Source: Uranotaenia lowii
Taxonomy: Eukaryota; Arthropoda; Insecta; Diptera; Culicidae
Reading direction: 5' to 3'
Assembly: GCF_029784155.1 (NCBI RefSeq)
Contig: NC_073691.1
Span: forward strand, 59,657,746-59,721,745
Length of the DNA stretch: 64,000 bases
The notes below the pieces were generated by a model. The model made no database searches. It saw only the letters and a program-made list of their open reading frames with translations, and was not told the DNA's origin. Position numbers and translations under genes: made by a program. Position 1 is the stretch's first letter. The number at the start of each line of letters is the position of its first letter. Below are positions 12,040 through 22,635 of the stretch, in pieces.

Positions 12040-12434
12040 AGCTTTCCAGATTGCTCGGTTTTATCAGGGTTTGTCCGGGTTCATTGAAAAATTCCTAGAC
12101 TTCGCCAGGATTTATTCAATTTATTTGCCAAATTGAACAAAAAAAAAACAAATTGGGTTGCAATTTTTTTATTTATGCGAACAAATTCAAATTTTTTGAG
12201 CAACTTTTATAAAAATAATCATGAAAGGTCTTTTGGAAGTCTGAAATACGGTTAAAAATAAGCTGATAATATTTTTTTCTTAATTTCTGTTGAGGAGTTC
12301 CAGGGTTTTGACCAAATAGCCCGGATTTTTGTTCAACAATTTTGAAACAAAATTCCCGGACTTTGCCAAGTTTTTAGATTAAATAGCCCGGGGTTTTTCA
12401 AGCCCAGATACAAGCTAAAAAAAAACCTGAAAAC
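12040..12434. repeat. Interspersed repeat, family A (copy 1)
   Basis: This is homologous along its length to 52840-53221. Shared words include TTTTATCCGGGTTT-like starts, TTTTATAAAAAT followed by ATCATGAA, TTTTGGAAG and CCCGGA-rich segments, ending near AACCTTA. It is non-coding and MITE-like, but exact ends are not defined. The Ty3/gypsy element inserted at its right end. Confidence 0.65.
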
Positions 12435-12439
12435 CTTAC

Positions 12440-12721
12440 TGTAGAATCCACCAGGGGAAGGGAGAACTGCGTTGTCTTCTGAATAAATGCACACTCGCAA
12501 CTTCTCAATAGAAACTATTTATTTCCGCTGCTTAACACACAACTCACAAGGGTTCCGATCTACATAAGAGTTCGTCACTAACTGCCGCTCAAGAGCCGAG
12601 TCCCCAGGTTGCCCATCGCTTGTTCGCATTTGATTTTCTCTCGGATGTTCTCTCTCTCTAGGCATTATGTGGTAGAGGATTTTGGGGCTAATGTGATACC
12701 TACGTGAATCATAACTCTACA
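12440..12721 (-). repeat. 3' LTR, 282 bp
   Basis: It begins TGTAGA and ends TCTACA, and its outer 29 bp reappear at 14395-14423. A purine-rich tract (GCAGAAGAGGGAT on the minus strand, about 12722-12734) lies directly against the internal side and is a good polypurine tract. Confidence 0.85.
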
Positions 12722-12814
12722 ATCCCTCTTCTGCTCTGGAATGAAAAAAATGTTAACAAACACGGTATCGACTAGAGTGTAATTTAATTTTAGAAAAAAA
12801 ATGATGCGGGTTAC

Positions 12815-13822
12815 CTATGAGATATATTTAGCTGGCATTCTTCGTGAACGTTTCGGACGCTTTGGTGATTGTTGATGTTCTGATTTCTCAGGTTCTGATC
12901 TTTTTAAACGTTCTTTACCTGCTCCACCCTCAGATGAAGTTTGGCCGTTTTCCTTAGGAGTATTATGCCATTTCCTTAAGTGAGAAACGGGACGTCTATA
13001 TCTTACTCCTTCTCTATTTGCCACAATCGTATCGTTGCCATTCTTCTGGATAACCTTGAACTCTTCCAGTCGGAAATTGGGTTCTAACTTTCCGGTTTCA
13101 TAATTCTTCAAAATGACTGTATCACCTTCTACAATATTGGACGGTTTGGAATGTCTGCGATTATCAGCATAAATCTTCCCTTTCATTTTTTTAATAGCGT
13201 CGTCGTCCCGAACACCGTCATCCCGATTCCAATACGGTTCAGTACGTAGAGATGGCAAAAGATCTTTCACCGGCCTCCCAGTGAGTAGTTCTAGTGGAGC
13301 CTTACCAGTCATCGAGTGAGGTGTGGTGTTGTACATGTGCACATAGTCTTTAACAGCATCACGCCAATCTGCTTTTACTGCCTTTGCAATTTTCAGTGCC
13401 CTCAAAATCCCCTGATTTTGTCTTTCCACGAGCCCATTCATTTGCGGCCAGTATGGTATCGTGCGGACCAACCGAATTTTCCTTTGAGTACAATAACTGG
13501 AGAACTCTTCGCTTGAGAATGGTGGCCCGTTATCGCTCCGGAGAGTTTCGGGGTATGTCTGCTCCTGAAACACCGACTCCAGGGCTTCGATGGTTTTAGA
13601 GGCTGTGGTACCCTTCATTTCGATTACCTTTATATAACGGCTGTAGTAGTCGACTACCACAAGGAATGTCGCGCATTCCTTTGCTGAAAAGAAGTCAACT
13701 GCGATCTCTTGCCAGGCGCGTTCAGGCATCTCTTTCCGAAGCATTGGTTCTGCAGGACTTTGGAGGCTTACTGCTGCGCATCCACCGCATTCTTGGATAC
13801 GATCGCCAACATCACGATCCAT
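12815..13822 (-). CDS. Ty3/gypsy integrase (C-terminal part of Pol)
   Basis: The 335-residue open frame is the core of a retroelement integrase, which inserts the cDNA into host DNA. CGGC at residues 12-15 is the end of the HHCC zinc-binding domain. The histidines lie upstream in another frame, after a frameshift near 13855. The catalytic triad is complete: D43 in VDFF, D97 in SDNG and E133 in GLVERQNQ, a DD35E spacing. The C-terminal region (residues about 225-285) has DTVILKNYETGKLEPNF and RRPVSHLRKW, the usual GPY/F-like DNA-binding fold. The tail is Lys/Glu-rich and low complexity. The frame is intact, but upstream Pol is deleted, so it is only a remnant of a young insertion. The ATG is simply the first Met after the frameshift and not a natural start. 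Confidence 0.9.
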   Translation of the reverse strand: MDRDVGDRIQECGGCAAVSLQSPAEPMLRKEMPERAWQEIAVDFFSAKECATFLVVVDYYSRYIKVIEMKGTTASKTIEALESVFQEQTYPETLRSDNGPPFSSEEFSSYCTQRKIRLVRTIPYWPQMNGLVERQNQGILRALKIAKAVKADWRDAVKDYVHMYNTTPHSMTGKAPLELLTGRPVKDLLPSLRTEPYWNRDDGVRDDDAIKKMKGKIYADNRRHSKPSNIVEGDTVILKNYETGKLEPNFRLEEFKVIQKNGNDTIVANREGVRYRRPVSHLRKWHNTPKENGQTSSEGGAGKERLKRSEPEKSEHQQSPKRPKRSRRMPAKYIS

Positions 13823-13840
13823 GTAAGGCCACCAAACTTT

Positions 13841-14394
13841 TCACGAAGGTTCCTTAGTCGTAAGTATGACTCCCGGGTGTCCTCGGTGCGCGATATCCAG
13901 GGCTCTAGATCGTAGTTTAGGTGGAAGTACAATTTGGTCATCTCTAACAACAATTCCATGAATAACACCGAGTTCCTTTGAAAAAGTTTCATAATGAAAA
14001 AGACTTGAAGGCCATTTTTGGTTGTGGATTGCTTTGAAGACAGCACTCAAGGTTTCGTCATTGGCAGTCTCAGTACGTATTTCCTCTAGAGTGATGGCTG
14101 CTAATGAGTCTTCAATAGCACAGAGGTAGTGCTCAGATTCGTCATCGAATGGTTTCTCGAATTCAGACTGAGGACAGAGCCGTGAAAGTATATCTGAGAT
14201 GTTATTCGAACCTGGAATGTATTCTATGCGGAAGTTATAGGGCTGCAAGCGTAGTGCCCAGCCTTCTGCTCTAGAACAAGCACGCTTTCCATCGCGGTGT
14301 TTGCCCCCATAAATGTATTCGAGAGTCTTGTGATCGGTGAAGACGGTGAATTCTATACCAAATAAGTATGGGTAAAATTTTTCAACGCCCCTAC
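13841..14394 (-). pseudogene. Ty3/gypsy RNase H end and integrase zinc-finger linker
   Basis: On the minus strand the frame from 14248 reads LQPYNFRIEYIPGSNNISDILSRL, the hallmark end of gypsy RNase H. A linker follows, then DIAHRGHPGV, which carries the histidines of the integrase HHCC finger. A frameshift near 13855 separates this from the integrase core. Upstream bases to 14394 continue the RNase H sequence and break off at the deletion junction with the LTR tip. Confidence 0.8.
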
Positions 14395-14439
14395 GTGATA
14401 CCTACGTGAATCATAACTCTACACTTACTTTATAATATA

Positions 14440-15375
14440 CTAGCTGATCCCACACGAACTCCGTTTAGTTTTCAACTTAGAATATGTTATGAACAGTTCG
14501 AATGAATATCAATTGTTGAGAATTTTCCAGATGCAATTCAGAATGCATTGGAAAAATGTTGAATTCGTAATATGGACGATCACTTTTTATATCATATGGT
14601 ATTAAATTTGAAATCAGGATCAATTGACCGTGAGAAAAACCCTCATATATGAATTTTCGTCTCGATGCGATACAGACTCTAGTAATTAGTGCAAATACAA
14701 ATTTAACAGTTAAATTGGAAGACCCCCTTTTTGTCGTTTAATACAAATAATAAAATTAGAAACCAATTTACTGTCCCAACTGCCGTGTATACATTTCGAC
14801 TCGATCGTTGCAAAAAAATACAGAATTACTGTCAAAAAATTTAACCCCTTTCAGTGGCCTCTTTTACAAACTTTGATATGTGAATTGGTTGATCTTCCCT
14901 CAAAACTCCCATGTGCAAATTTTCAAACCAATCCATTGCATGATAACGTCAACATCGCAAAAAAGGGAATAGTTAATATGGACGATCCTTTTGGCTGACC
15001 CCTGACCTAAAATTGGATAATTGGAATCAATTGTTCGTCCTTCATATGTGCAAAGTTTCATCTCAATCCAATGTTTATCTACTTCAATATCACGAAGATA
15101 TTGAAAAGTTAATATGGACGACCCCTTTTGCTGGCCCTATAAACTGAAATTGATACCTGAAATCGATTGCACGTCATTTAAAACTCTCGTGCACCAATTT
15201 TTTCTGAATCCGATGTATAATAAAATCAATATGGCAAAAAAGGCAACAGTTAATATGGACGACCCCTTTGGCTGGCCACTTACAAAAAATTTGATATCAG
15301 CAATCGATTGCAGGTCTCTAAAAATATCCGAGCCCAAATTTTCATCTCAATCCGACGTATAATTACATTAATATC
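14440..15375 (-). mobile_element. Helitron-like 3' end with about 130-bp tandem repeats
   Basis: Read on the minus strand, the sequence ends ...GATCAGCTAG|T at 14440, a Helitron-like CTAG terminus 16 bp from the gypsy target duplication. Inside, from about 14570 to 15370, a unit near 130 bp recurs about six times. Each copy carries ATATGGACGA(C/T)CC(C)CTTT and an AATC(C/G)A(A/T)TG-type word. The last two copies are the most alike, and one partial copy of the motif appears far downstream at 18993-19012. The other end of the element is not found. Confidence 0.5.
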
Positions 15376-15956
15376 GATTATAATTTTAATGGCATGTGCG
15401 GCGGAATCAAAACTAAAGAGAATTTATATAAATTTGAAAGAAAGTTGGATAGACAGGCATTAGTGCGGCAATAGGAGAAAGCTTGACAGGTGTTTAAATT
15501 TTAGGCTAGAGGGCATGTTGATGAAAAGCTCCCATCAATTGCTCCCGCCTTGCTCTACACTAGCTAACTATAGGTACATGAGAAACTCAGAAAGAGAATT
15601 CCCATGTATAGCGAGCCCAGTGGTTTGAGTGCGTGTTTTTACGCACACTTCAAACGAGCCATGTGTTTTTAGCTCGTTTGAAGTGTGCGTAAAAACACTC
15701 TCTCAAACCACTGGGCTCGCTATACATGGGAATTCTCTTTCTGAGTTTCTCATGCATAGTTAGCTAGTGTAGAGCAAAGGCGGGAGCAATTCATGGGAGC
15801 TTTTCATCAAATGCCCTCTAGCCTAAAAATTCAACACCTATCAAGCTTACTCCTATTGGCGCACTATTGCCTGTCTATCCACCTTTCTTTCAAATTTCTA
15901 TAAAATAAATTCTCTCTAGTTTTCATTCCGCCGCACATGCCATTAAAATTATAATC
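15376..15956. mobile_element. 581-bp near-perfect foldback element
   Basis: Left arm 15376-15659 and right arm 15672-15956 are inverted copies with few mismatches. The 12-bp loop is at 15660-15671. The ends read GATTATAATTTTAATGG and its inverse. It sits inside the tandem-repeat block, has no open frame and would form a very strong hairpin if transcribed. Confidence 0.85.
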
Positions 15957-16463
15957 ATCAGAAAAAATTATTACAAATCATTAGAATTCCTGGCAATATC
16001 TGGGCATTTGATTTCGAATTTTTTCGACATTAAATCCAAACAAATTTAAGTACAATTCGGCGATAATTCAAAAATAAAAATCTTAAACCAATTAAAATTT
16101 TCATTTTTTTTATCTAAATACGTCAAGCAGCGTGCACATCTCTTCAAACTTGAAATACAAATTTTGAGATTTGGATAAAACAACCACAGGAAAATTGAGC
16201 CTAATTCTAGATGTGATACAAAAAAAAAGAGTTTTTAAATAAAACATGAATTGCAAAAATTTGTCATGATTGATATGGAATACTTCAGAACTAATGGAAA
16301 GCTTTCAATTTGTAAAAAAAAGTTAAAAAAAAGTTAAAAAAAAATTAAAAAAAAAAAAGAAAAAGAATAACCCTGATTTTCATAATTGTGAATACTGACC
16401 TAAAAGTAAAGTATCTACCATCATGAATCATCCGAGAAAGTAAAATTAAATTAACCTGCGTGA

Positions 16464-16541
16464 ATGAGATGCTATGATTCCAAAATAAAATTCAAAATAA
16501 ATGGGATGCAGTAGTCATGAAGTTTAAATGGACAAGCACTT
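16464..16541. repeat. 78-bp direct repeat, copy 1
   Basis: Matches 18255-18332 with a single C/T difference. Both copies are followed by different sequence. See the finding on this pair. Confidence 0.9.
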
Positions 16542-18254
16542 CAGGTATCAGGTATCAGAAAAGGAGTAGGCTTGATAGCGGCACGTTATCCAAACAAACG
16601 GGAAAATTGTGCCTAGCCTTTTTTTTACAGATTTCATCATATACCAGAGAAACCTGAAAACAATAAAAGGATTAGAAAATAAATAAATATTTAGGGCATA
16701 AAGCCGATCCACGTAGGGATTTTGATGCATTGAAGCTTTTAACCACATTGGGTGAAAAATGACTGATTGTTATTTTAGTTTAAATTCTTAGAATTAGATA
16801 CACTTATAAAAGCTTTCTAGCAAACTAAAAACAGGCATATATGAGCTAAAAAGATTCACACATTATTGATTCACAACTACAAAATTCAGGAGATTTGAGT
16901 TTACAATGATCAGAAAATGTTCTAACCAGGATGCTACAATGAGGGCAAATAAACGCTATTATAATGGCAAAGTTGGCATTTAGCCTATCCACATAGGGAT
17001 TTTTAAGCAATAAAGCATAATATTGGAAATCAGGACTTTTATTTAACTTTCTTTGTTAAATTCTGACATACATTAAAAAAAATGAAGTCGAGCAAAAGAG
17101 GGACATGTACACACTAAGCGGAAGGTGAATATAGGTACAATAGTACCTCTGAATCATAGCTTAACCATACAGGAGATTCAGAGTACAAAGTCTTGATTTT
17201 ATATATTGTTATTTAACTGACCAGTTAGCGCTGTGGTGAGACGACTACAATGAGCTTCTGTGAGGTCAAATTTGAAACAAGCGATATTAACACTGCACGA
17301 AGCTGTAGCAGTGGATTCCAGAACCAGGATTGACGTATGATGCGAAATATCAGAGTACGATATTAAAGGAACTTTGACTCTTCTTAATACTATAACCATT
17401 CTAAAGGTGAAACAGATATGACTGTCGACATGCGATACAAGTTTTGATCAAAAACTTGATTTAATAGGGAATATTGAAGCTTTTTGGCAACCTAAAAAAA
17501 AATATTTTTTGAATTTTTTTTTTCCACGGAAACGATATTTTTTCGGCTTTAATGATTGAATAACCATCACGCAGTTTTAACAATTAAATACCTTTCTATG
17601 AACGGACATTTACCTCCACAAAATTCTGTTTCCAATCCAAAGATAGAAGGGACTGAATACTTGTCCATTATAAGGAAAATACACTTATTTTGCGCTTGAC
17701 GTAACAGATATAACTGATGTAATTTAGATCATATTCTTCTATGATTTCAAATCGGTTTATATTAACAGATAGCCAAAAGCAATGGGACCGTAAGCGATGC
17801 ATTTGCGATTCACATTTGAACACTTGTGAAGAGATTTTATTGAACGGAGTTACTAGGAGAGCAAAGAGATTAGTTAAATGAAAAATCATATACCAAATTG
17901 GTAAAAAGAAAAAATATGGAAGAATACAGCTTGTGCAAATGCATGTACTACATATGCACTATTGGCATACCCTTCTCGAGAGAAAATACGTACAAAGGTT
18001 AAAAAATACTAGCAAGAATTTAAAACTGATTCAGATTCAAAACATTTTCTCCAATGTTTTGAACTTGAAAAACTTCTGAACTCTGCATGCAATAATTGAC
18101 CTTGACCTATTTTCTCCCCCACCCAGATACAGTCTCATTGATTTCCAATAGACAGAAATATGAGAAGTATCTGGGAAGTACTGGATAAGTCGCCTCGTAC
18201 GACATGGACCAGTATCCCAGAGGCAGTATTCTTTAGGCCGCTGACACACAGCCT

Positions 18255-18332
18255 ATGAGATGCTATGATTTCAAAATAAAATTCAAAATAAATGGGATGC
18301 AGTAGTCATGAAGTTTAAATGGACAAGCACTT
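18255..18332. repeat. 78-bp direct repeat, copy 2
   Basis: Matches 16464-16541 except for one base. The intervening 1,713 bp has no recognised gene. Confidence 0.9.
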
Positions 18333-19290
18333 ACTAAAATAAATAAAAGAAAATGAAAAAAAAAATGAAACCTGAGTTTAATATACCCAACTGTGAGGTT
18401 GAAGTTTATTAGATATCTTTAAATAAAAAGGTGAATGATTTAAACAGAGTAGTATTGACTTTTAATCTTACTTCCAATACTAGTCAATACTAGCTTTATA
18501 GTAAAAACCATGAAAAAACGGTATTATTTTTTAAAGTTATCTACCGGTTAAATAAAATGGAATGAATAAACAATGTTGTCATTTTTTAAGAGCAGTCTTG
18601 GGTTTTAGAATAAATTTGAATTGCAATAGTGGTAAATGATTGAAATGGAATAGAAATATAATGCTATGGAAACTAGAGTCTTGGAAAAAAAATAGAAAAA
18701 ATAGAAAAAGATGAGAAAGGGTTATTCAAATAAGGAAATCTGAAGTAAAAGATTAAGGGATATCAAATAAGCGAAGTGATTTTATAGGCAACCTTTGGAA
18801 ATTAAAAAGCTTCGTAAGTGTAATTTAATTTGTTAAAAAAAAAAAAAAAAATACCTAATATTAATTTGGCAAATTTAAAAAAAAAGTAGTGGGAGATGGA
18901 ACAGCTACGAAGTTTTGTTAAGCTAGAACTTTAGAAAATTAAAACCGGATTTCAAAAAGAAAATGGAGATGTCTTAGGTCAGAGTAAAAAGTTAGTATGG
19001 ACGACCCCTTTGGCCGACTCGTTACACGAAACAGTAAAAATCTATAAAACTTCTGAAACTACATTTTTCCCAATTGTACCTATATATGAATTAAATAAAA
19101 TAAAATCAACTTTTTATCCTATAATACACAATAATTGAATCAACTATAAATATGATTGAATCAACTATTTTTGAATCAATAAATAATCAATGAAATAATA
19201 GAATCATTCATACAATTACAGTCGAATCTATCATATCTATGGTAGAATAAAGAAATTCAATCATACATATGTAGTAAATTCTATGACATT

Positions 19291-19306
19291 TGGCCGGGAT
19301 TCAACC
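19291..19306 (+). other. Retrotransposon primer-binding site
   Basis: TGGCCGGGATTCAACC is almost the exact inverse of a tRNA 3' end (TΨC loop, stem and CCA), as used to prime reverse transcription. It lies just after ...ATGACA, a plausible LTR end near 19288. The LTR start is not identified in the AT-rich sequence upstream. Confidence 0.7.
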
Positions 19307-19422
19307 AGACCGAACTGCACGCCATCAGCATTTTTAGTAGGACCAAAGGATCTAAGCGATGTCCCGCAGTACTTTATTGTACTTCCTGTAAGTATAACTT
19401 TCATGAAAGAAATAATTTTAAG

Positions 19423-19670
19423 TAAAATTAAAACGTTATAAACGCGAAATCGCATACTAATAACACAGCAGCAAGCTCGGACCAACCGTAAACGACCTGC
19501 TAAAATATCACAAAGTGATTTACTAACCCAAAGTTGAAACAAACCAAAAATCTTTTGAAAAAAAAAAATTAAAACCTTATAAACGCGAAATCGCATACTA
19601 ATAACACAGCAGCAAGCCCGGACCAACCGTAAGCGACCTGCTATAATATCACAAAGTGAACAAACTAATC
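19423..19670 (+). repeat. Tandem duplication in the retrotransposon leader (141-bp spacing)
   Basis: About 100 bp, from ACGTTATAAACGCGAAAT to ATATCACAAAGTGA, is repeated 141 bp downstream with a few changes (CTCGGACC versus CCCGGACC). It lies between the primer site and gag, in the untranslated leader of the LTR element. Confidence 0.85.
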
Positions 19671-19717
19671 CAAACAAAAACAAAAAAACCTCCCCGCGAC
19701 GCGACGCAACAGCGATA

Positions 19718-20740
19718 GTGAACCACGAGTGTAATAACGATAAAACATTTATTTTTGCTTCTATTGAGATGGTGGAACCTAACCAGATTCTTAGGCCACC
19801 ACGGCTTTCGGTTCCAAACCCGGGGCCCGCTAGCCAAAATAACCGATTCCAAGTTGATAGGAATATTAGTTTTGAAGATCGCGGTAAAATCCCTCAAGTT
19901 GTAAGGGATTTACCTGATTTTAATGGCAATCCGAGAGATTTAAGCTCGTGGATGCTGGACGTCGAAGACGTTCTTGAACTTTTTGACGATTTAAGGGATA
20001 CATTTCAGTATCACCTGTTAATCAAAACCATCCGTAGGAAGATAAAAGGTGAGGCCAATGATGCGCTCATAACCAGCAACACCCCCACACAATGGGAAAG
20101 TATTAAAGAAGTTTTGAAACTTTATTACGCTGATAAGAGGGACCTTATGACCCTCGACAACCAGCTTAAATCTTTGAGCAGGAACAAGCAGAAAAGCATC
20201 GAGAGCTATTACTCTAGAGTAAGGGAGCTTGTTACCCTTATAAGCTCAGCCATCTCGATGGATGACCAGTGGCGTGGTAACGAAATAATTTTGGTGAAAT
20301 TATATAACCAAATAGCATTGGATACTTTTATTAGGGGACTTGGAGATCCACTCTCCAGGTTTTGCAAAAATTTTAGCCCGCAAAGCTTGGCACAGGCATA
20401 CAGTTATTGTGTTGATTATCTAAATTTAGACGCACGAAATGCCCCAGTAGGTATCGCAAGTTGGCACCCCATTCCATCAGCAGCACCAAGGCAGCACAAT
20501 GCACCGCCGGTGTTTCCTAGAAATGATCATGATAAACCGCCACTACCCCCTCGGCCAATTCAACACTTTCCACATAGACCACACCCACAAGCTCCACCGC
20601 GTCATTATCACCGAAATTTTATTCCACAAGCTCAAAAGAATGTTTTTGCTCCAAATAGGACTTTTGCTCACCCAGCAAACATTTTTGTAGGTATATTTCT
20701 CAACAACTTTGTTTTACGTTTCATATACATTATAGAATGA
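19718..20740 (+). CDS. LTR-retrotransposon Gag, truncated at its 3' end
   Basis: The frame encodes a capsid-like protein that would coat retrotransposon RNA. Residues about 60-250 fit a retrotransposon gag domain: PDFNGNPRDLSSWMLDVEDVLELF, an IKTIRRKIKGEANDAL helix, YYADKRDLMTLDNQLKSL, SIESYYSRVRELVTLI and FIRGLGDPLSRF. A Pro/His-rich linker follows (residues about 255-310), and the usual zinc knuckles are missing. The frame runs into a MITE at about 20671, and the last 20 or so residues are MITE sequence. The natural start may be the second Met at 19769 (GAGATGG) rather than 19718. Order relative to the primer site and leader fits Ty3/gypsy (mdg1/412-like), but the clade is an inference. No protease or RT follows. 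Confidence 0.78.
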   Translation: MNHECNNDKTFIFASIEMVEPNQILRPPRLSVPNPGPASQNNRFQVDRNISFEDRGKIPQVVRDLPDFNGNPRDLSSWMLDVEDVLELFDDLRDTFQYHLLIKTIRRKIKGEANDALITSNTPTQWESIKEVLKLYYADKRDLMTLDNQLKSLSRNKQKSIESYYSRVRELVTLISSAISMDDQWRGNEIILVKLYNQIALDTFIRGLGDPLSRFCKNFSPQSLAQAYSYCVDYLNLDARNAPVGIASWHPIPSAAPRQHNAPPVFPRNDHDKPPLPPRPIQHFPHRPHPQAPPRHYHRNFIPQAQKNVFAPNRTFAHPANIFVGIFLNNFVLRFIYIIE

Positions 20741-21250
20741 TCGTATGAAACACGAAAAAACAGCATTTACCTACCAAAGTGGAGGCAATATACATACATA
20801 TTTTCAATTTCTGGCTAAAGCGATAAGAGTATACGATTCGGGCGATATCTAACACCTTATAGATACATACATAAAGGATGCAAGAGAGCACGAGTTTTTT
20901 CTCTCATTGCATGCGAACCGTTGCCAGCGACAATATTTGCTGCCTCTGTCATTGGGCAATTCTTGCAAATACATCATCTGATTTTTTGCAATCTGGTTGC
21001 ACTGATGGTCGCAGAGAGAGCAACAAAGCTGCTCTCTCACTTGACCCACGCGGGAGAAAAAAAAGGAACGAAATCGTCCTCAAAATCTGCAAACATGGCG
21101 GACTTTCAATCATATCCGATTTAAACTTTTTAATCCGACTTCGAGTAACGATTTTTACGACCTTTTACTTGCGTTAGTTGGAATTACGATTCGCAGCAAC
21201 GTTTTTAATGACTTGAGTTATCATTTTTAATGCGATTTCATGTTTGCTGG
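20671..21250. mobile_element. MITE with CCCAGCAAACAT inverted ends
   Basis: CCCAGCAAACAT at 20671-20682 is repeated in inverse at 21239-21250. The left side is gag and the right side is a LINE in opposite orientation. No shared target duplication is seen, so the element may mark a recombination junction. The interior is non-coding. Confidence 0.6.
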
Positions 21251-21906
21251 GGTGTCGCCTTCTATCGTCCCCACTTTTGCCAGAGAGTCTGCCCTTTCAT
21301 TGCCCATCGAGCTATGTGAGGGGACCCAAACAAAGGAGATGGCAAAGTAACGTCTTGATAAAGCACTCAGAATATCCCGTATCTTCCCGAGGAAATACGG
21401 TGAGTGCTTTCCCGGTCTTATTGAACGGATTGCTTCAACAGAACTGAGACTGTCCGTTATAATATAGTAGTGTCCTACTAGAATAGTTAAAACCTGTAGT
21501 TTCGTCTCCCGGGCCAGACTCAAAAAGCCATACTGGATTAAGCTATATAGCAAATTAATTTTGATCATCATCGCACCTAGTGACCACCTGGGTTGAGATT
21601 TGAGGTCATTCCTGCAGGACTTTTCCATGAACTTTTCCGATGACATTTTAGTTCGATGAATTTCTTTATGAAAATTTCGCATCATGGATCCGCCAGTGGG
21701 CTCCTTACGTACATCGAAAGAAAAAAACGTTTGCCTAAATATGGGAGTCTTTGATAGTCAACATTATTTGGCCTGTCGGTCATAAGGTTTTTGAACTCTA
21801 CAGACCCCAAAATACATACAACTTTTATTCCTTCAATGCACAGAAAGAGCCCAGTGGAACACAATAGTTCAAATCTCAAAAAAGCTGTAAAAAGTCTAAT
21901 TTTCAA
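21251..21906 (-). pseudogene. LINE ORF2 fragment with RNase H domain
   Basis: On the minus strand, YYIITDSLSSVEAIRSIRPGKHSPYFLGKIRDIL and FVWVPSHSSMGNERADSLAK are the typical RNase H end of I/Jockey-group LINEs (catalytic Asp in TDS, and the final H...D in VPSHSSMGNERAD). The upstream part (21686-21906) reads RPNNVDYQRLPYLGKRFFLSMYVRSPLADP in another frame, so stops and a frameshift break the gene. The 3' end is cut by the MITE. Confidence 0.75.
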
Positions 21907-22635
21907 GTCAGGGACAACAAAGTGTATTATTCAGAATTCGAATCTTCAATGTTCAAGGAACGTTTTGATTTAACTAGTAGATATTTTGTAGGACTTTGTA
22001 AATACCTGCCATGGAACAATAAAAAACGACAACTTAAACAAAAATTAAAAAAATAAGATTATCTATTCTTCACCCCAAACAATTAAAAAAGGCAACTATA
22101 TCTTTAAAAATTCATTAATGTTTGATGTGAAATATTGCAATCTATTTTACAGTTTTGAGTAGAAATATATCCCCACTTTCACTTAGTTGAAAACCTAAAA
22201 TTTGATATTAAAAAAAGATTTACTCTGTTTATTTATCGTAAGCAAAAATATGCCGATCGTCGTGGTAATTTATTTACCGTTGGATAGGGGAAAGCCTCAA
22301 CAAAAATATATCTTAAAATCAGCTGCTAGTTTTTGCTATACTTTCAACAACTTTGAGTTGAACGCTGTTTGGTTCAAAAATGGAAACTTTAAAGTATTTA
22401 TACATAGATAATCAAGCATTGATTTATTTATTATTAATGCCTTTGATAGTTATCACACAAACATATCTTAAACTAAACATGTTTTAATTTCTAGAACTAC
22501 GTTTACCATTTTTAAATATTGTAACATGAGGTTTTGATGGTCGTCGCCACAAATAAAAAAAAAACCGAAAACATTGATTAAATTTTACAATTGGCCACTT
22601 TTATTTTGACCCACCCAAGCTCCCGACTATTCTGG
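21907..22635. other. AT-rich non-coding stretch
   Basis: No gene or repeat recognised. Confidence 0.5.

Larger units (their letters stand above)
12440..14423 (-). mobile_element. Internally deleted Ty3/gypsy-type retrotransposon
   Basis: The element lies on the minus strand and is flanked by CTTAC at 12435-12439 and 14424-14428, a 5-bp target duplication. The 3' LTR (12440-12721) is complete. The last 29 bp at the other end (14395-14423) equal the outer tip of that LTR. Between them are integrase, the RT-RNase H linker and part of RNase H. Everything from inside the 5' LTR through gag, protease and RT is missing, so one internal deletion joined the LTR tip to RNase H. The ends are TGTAG...CTACA. 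Confidence 0.88.
15957..19250. other. AT-rich non-coding stretch with local repeats
   Basis: No gene is recognised. It contains A-rich low complexity (16312-16365), two related segments at 16697-16745 and 16974-17025 (CC..ATCCAC.TAGGGATTTT), and the 78-bp direct repeats listed separately. The segment 18069-18254 is less AT-rich and may be a decayed element, but I cannot identify it. Confidence 0.5.

Noticed and set aside
13316..13915. Plus-strand frames opposite the integrase
   Set aside because: They are shadows of the minus-strand integrase, which carries the catalytic motifs.
15114..15362. 82-aa frame with repeated MDDPFxWP motif
   Set aside because: It reflects two units of the about 130-bp tandem repeat rather than a protein.
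18037..18249. 70-aa minus-strand frame (YCLWDTGPCRTRRLIQYFPD)
   Set aside because: It might be a decayed element, but I could not match any family, so it is not annotated as coding.
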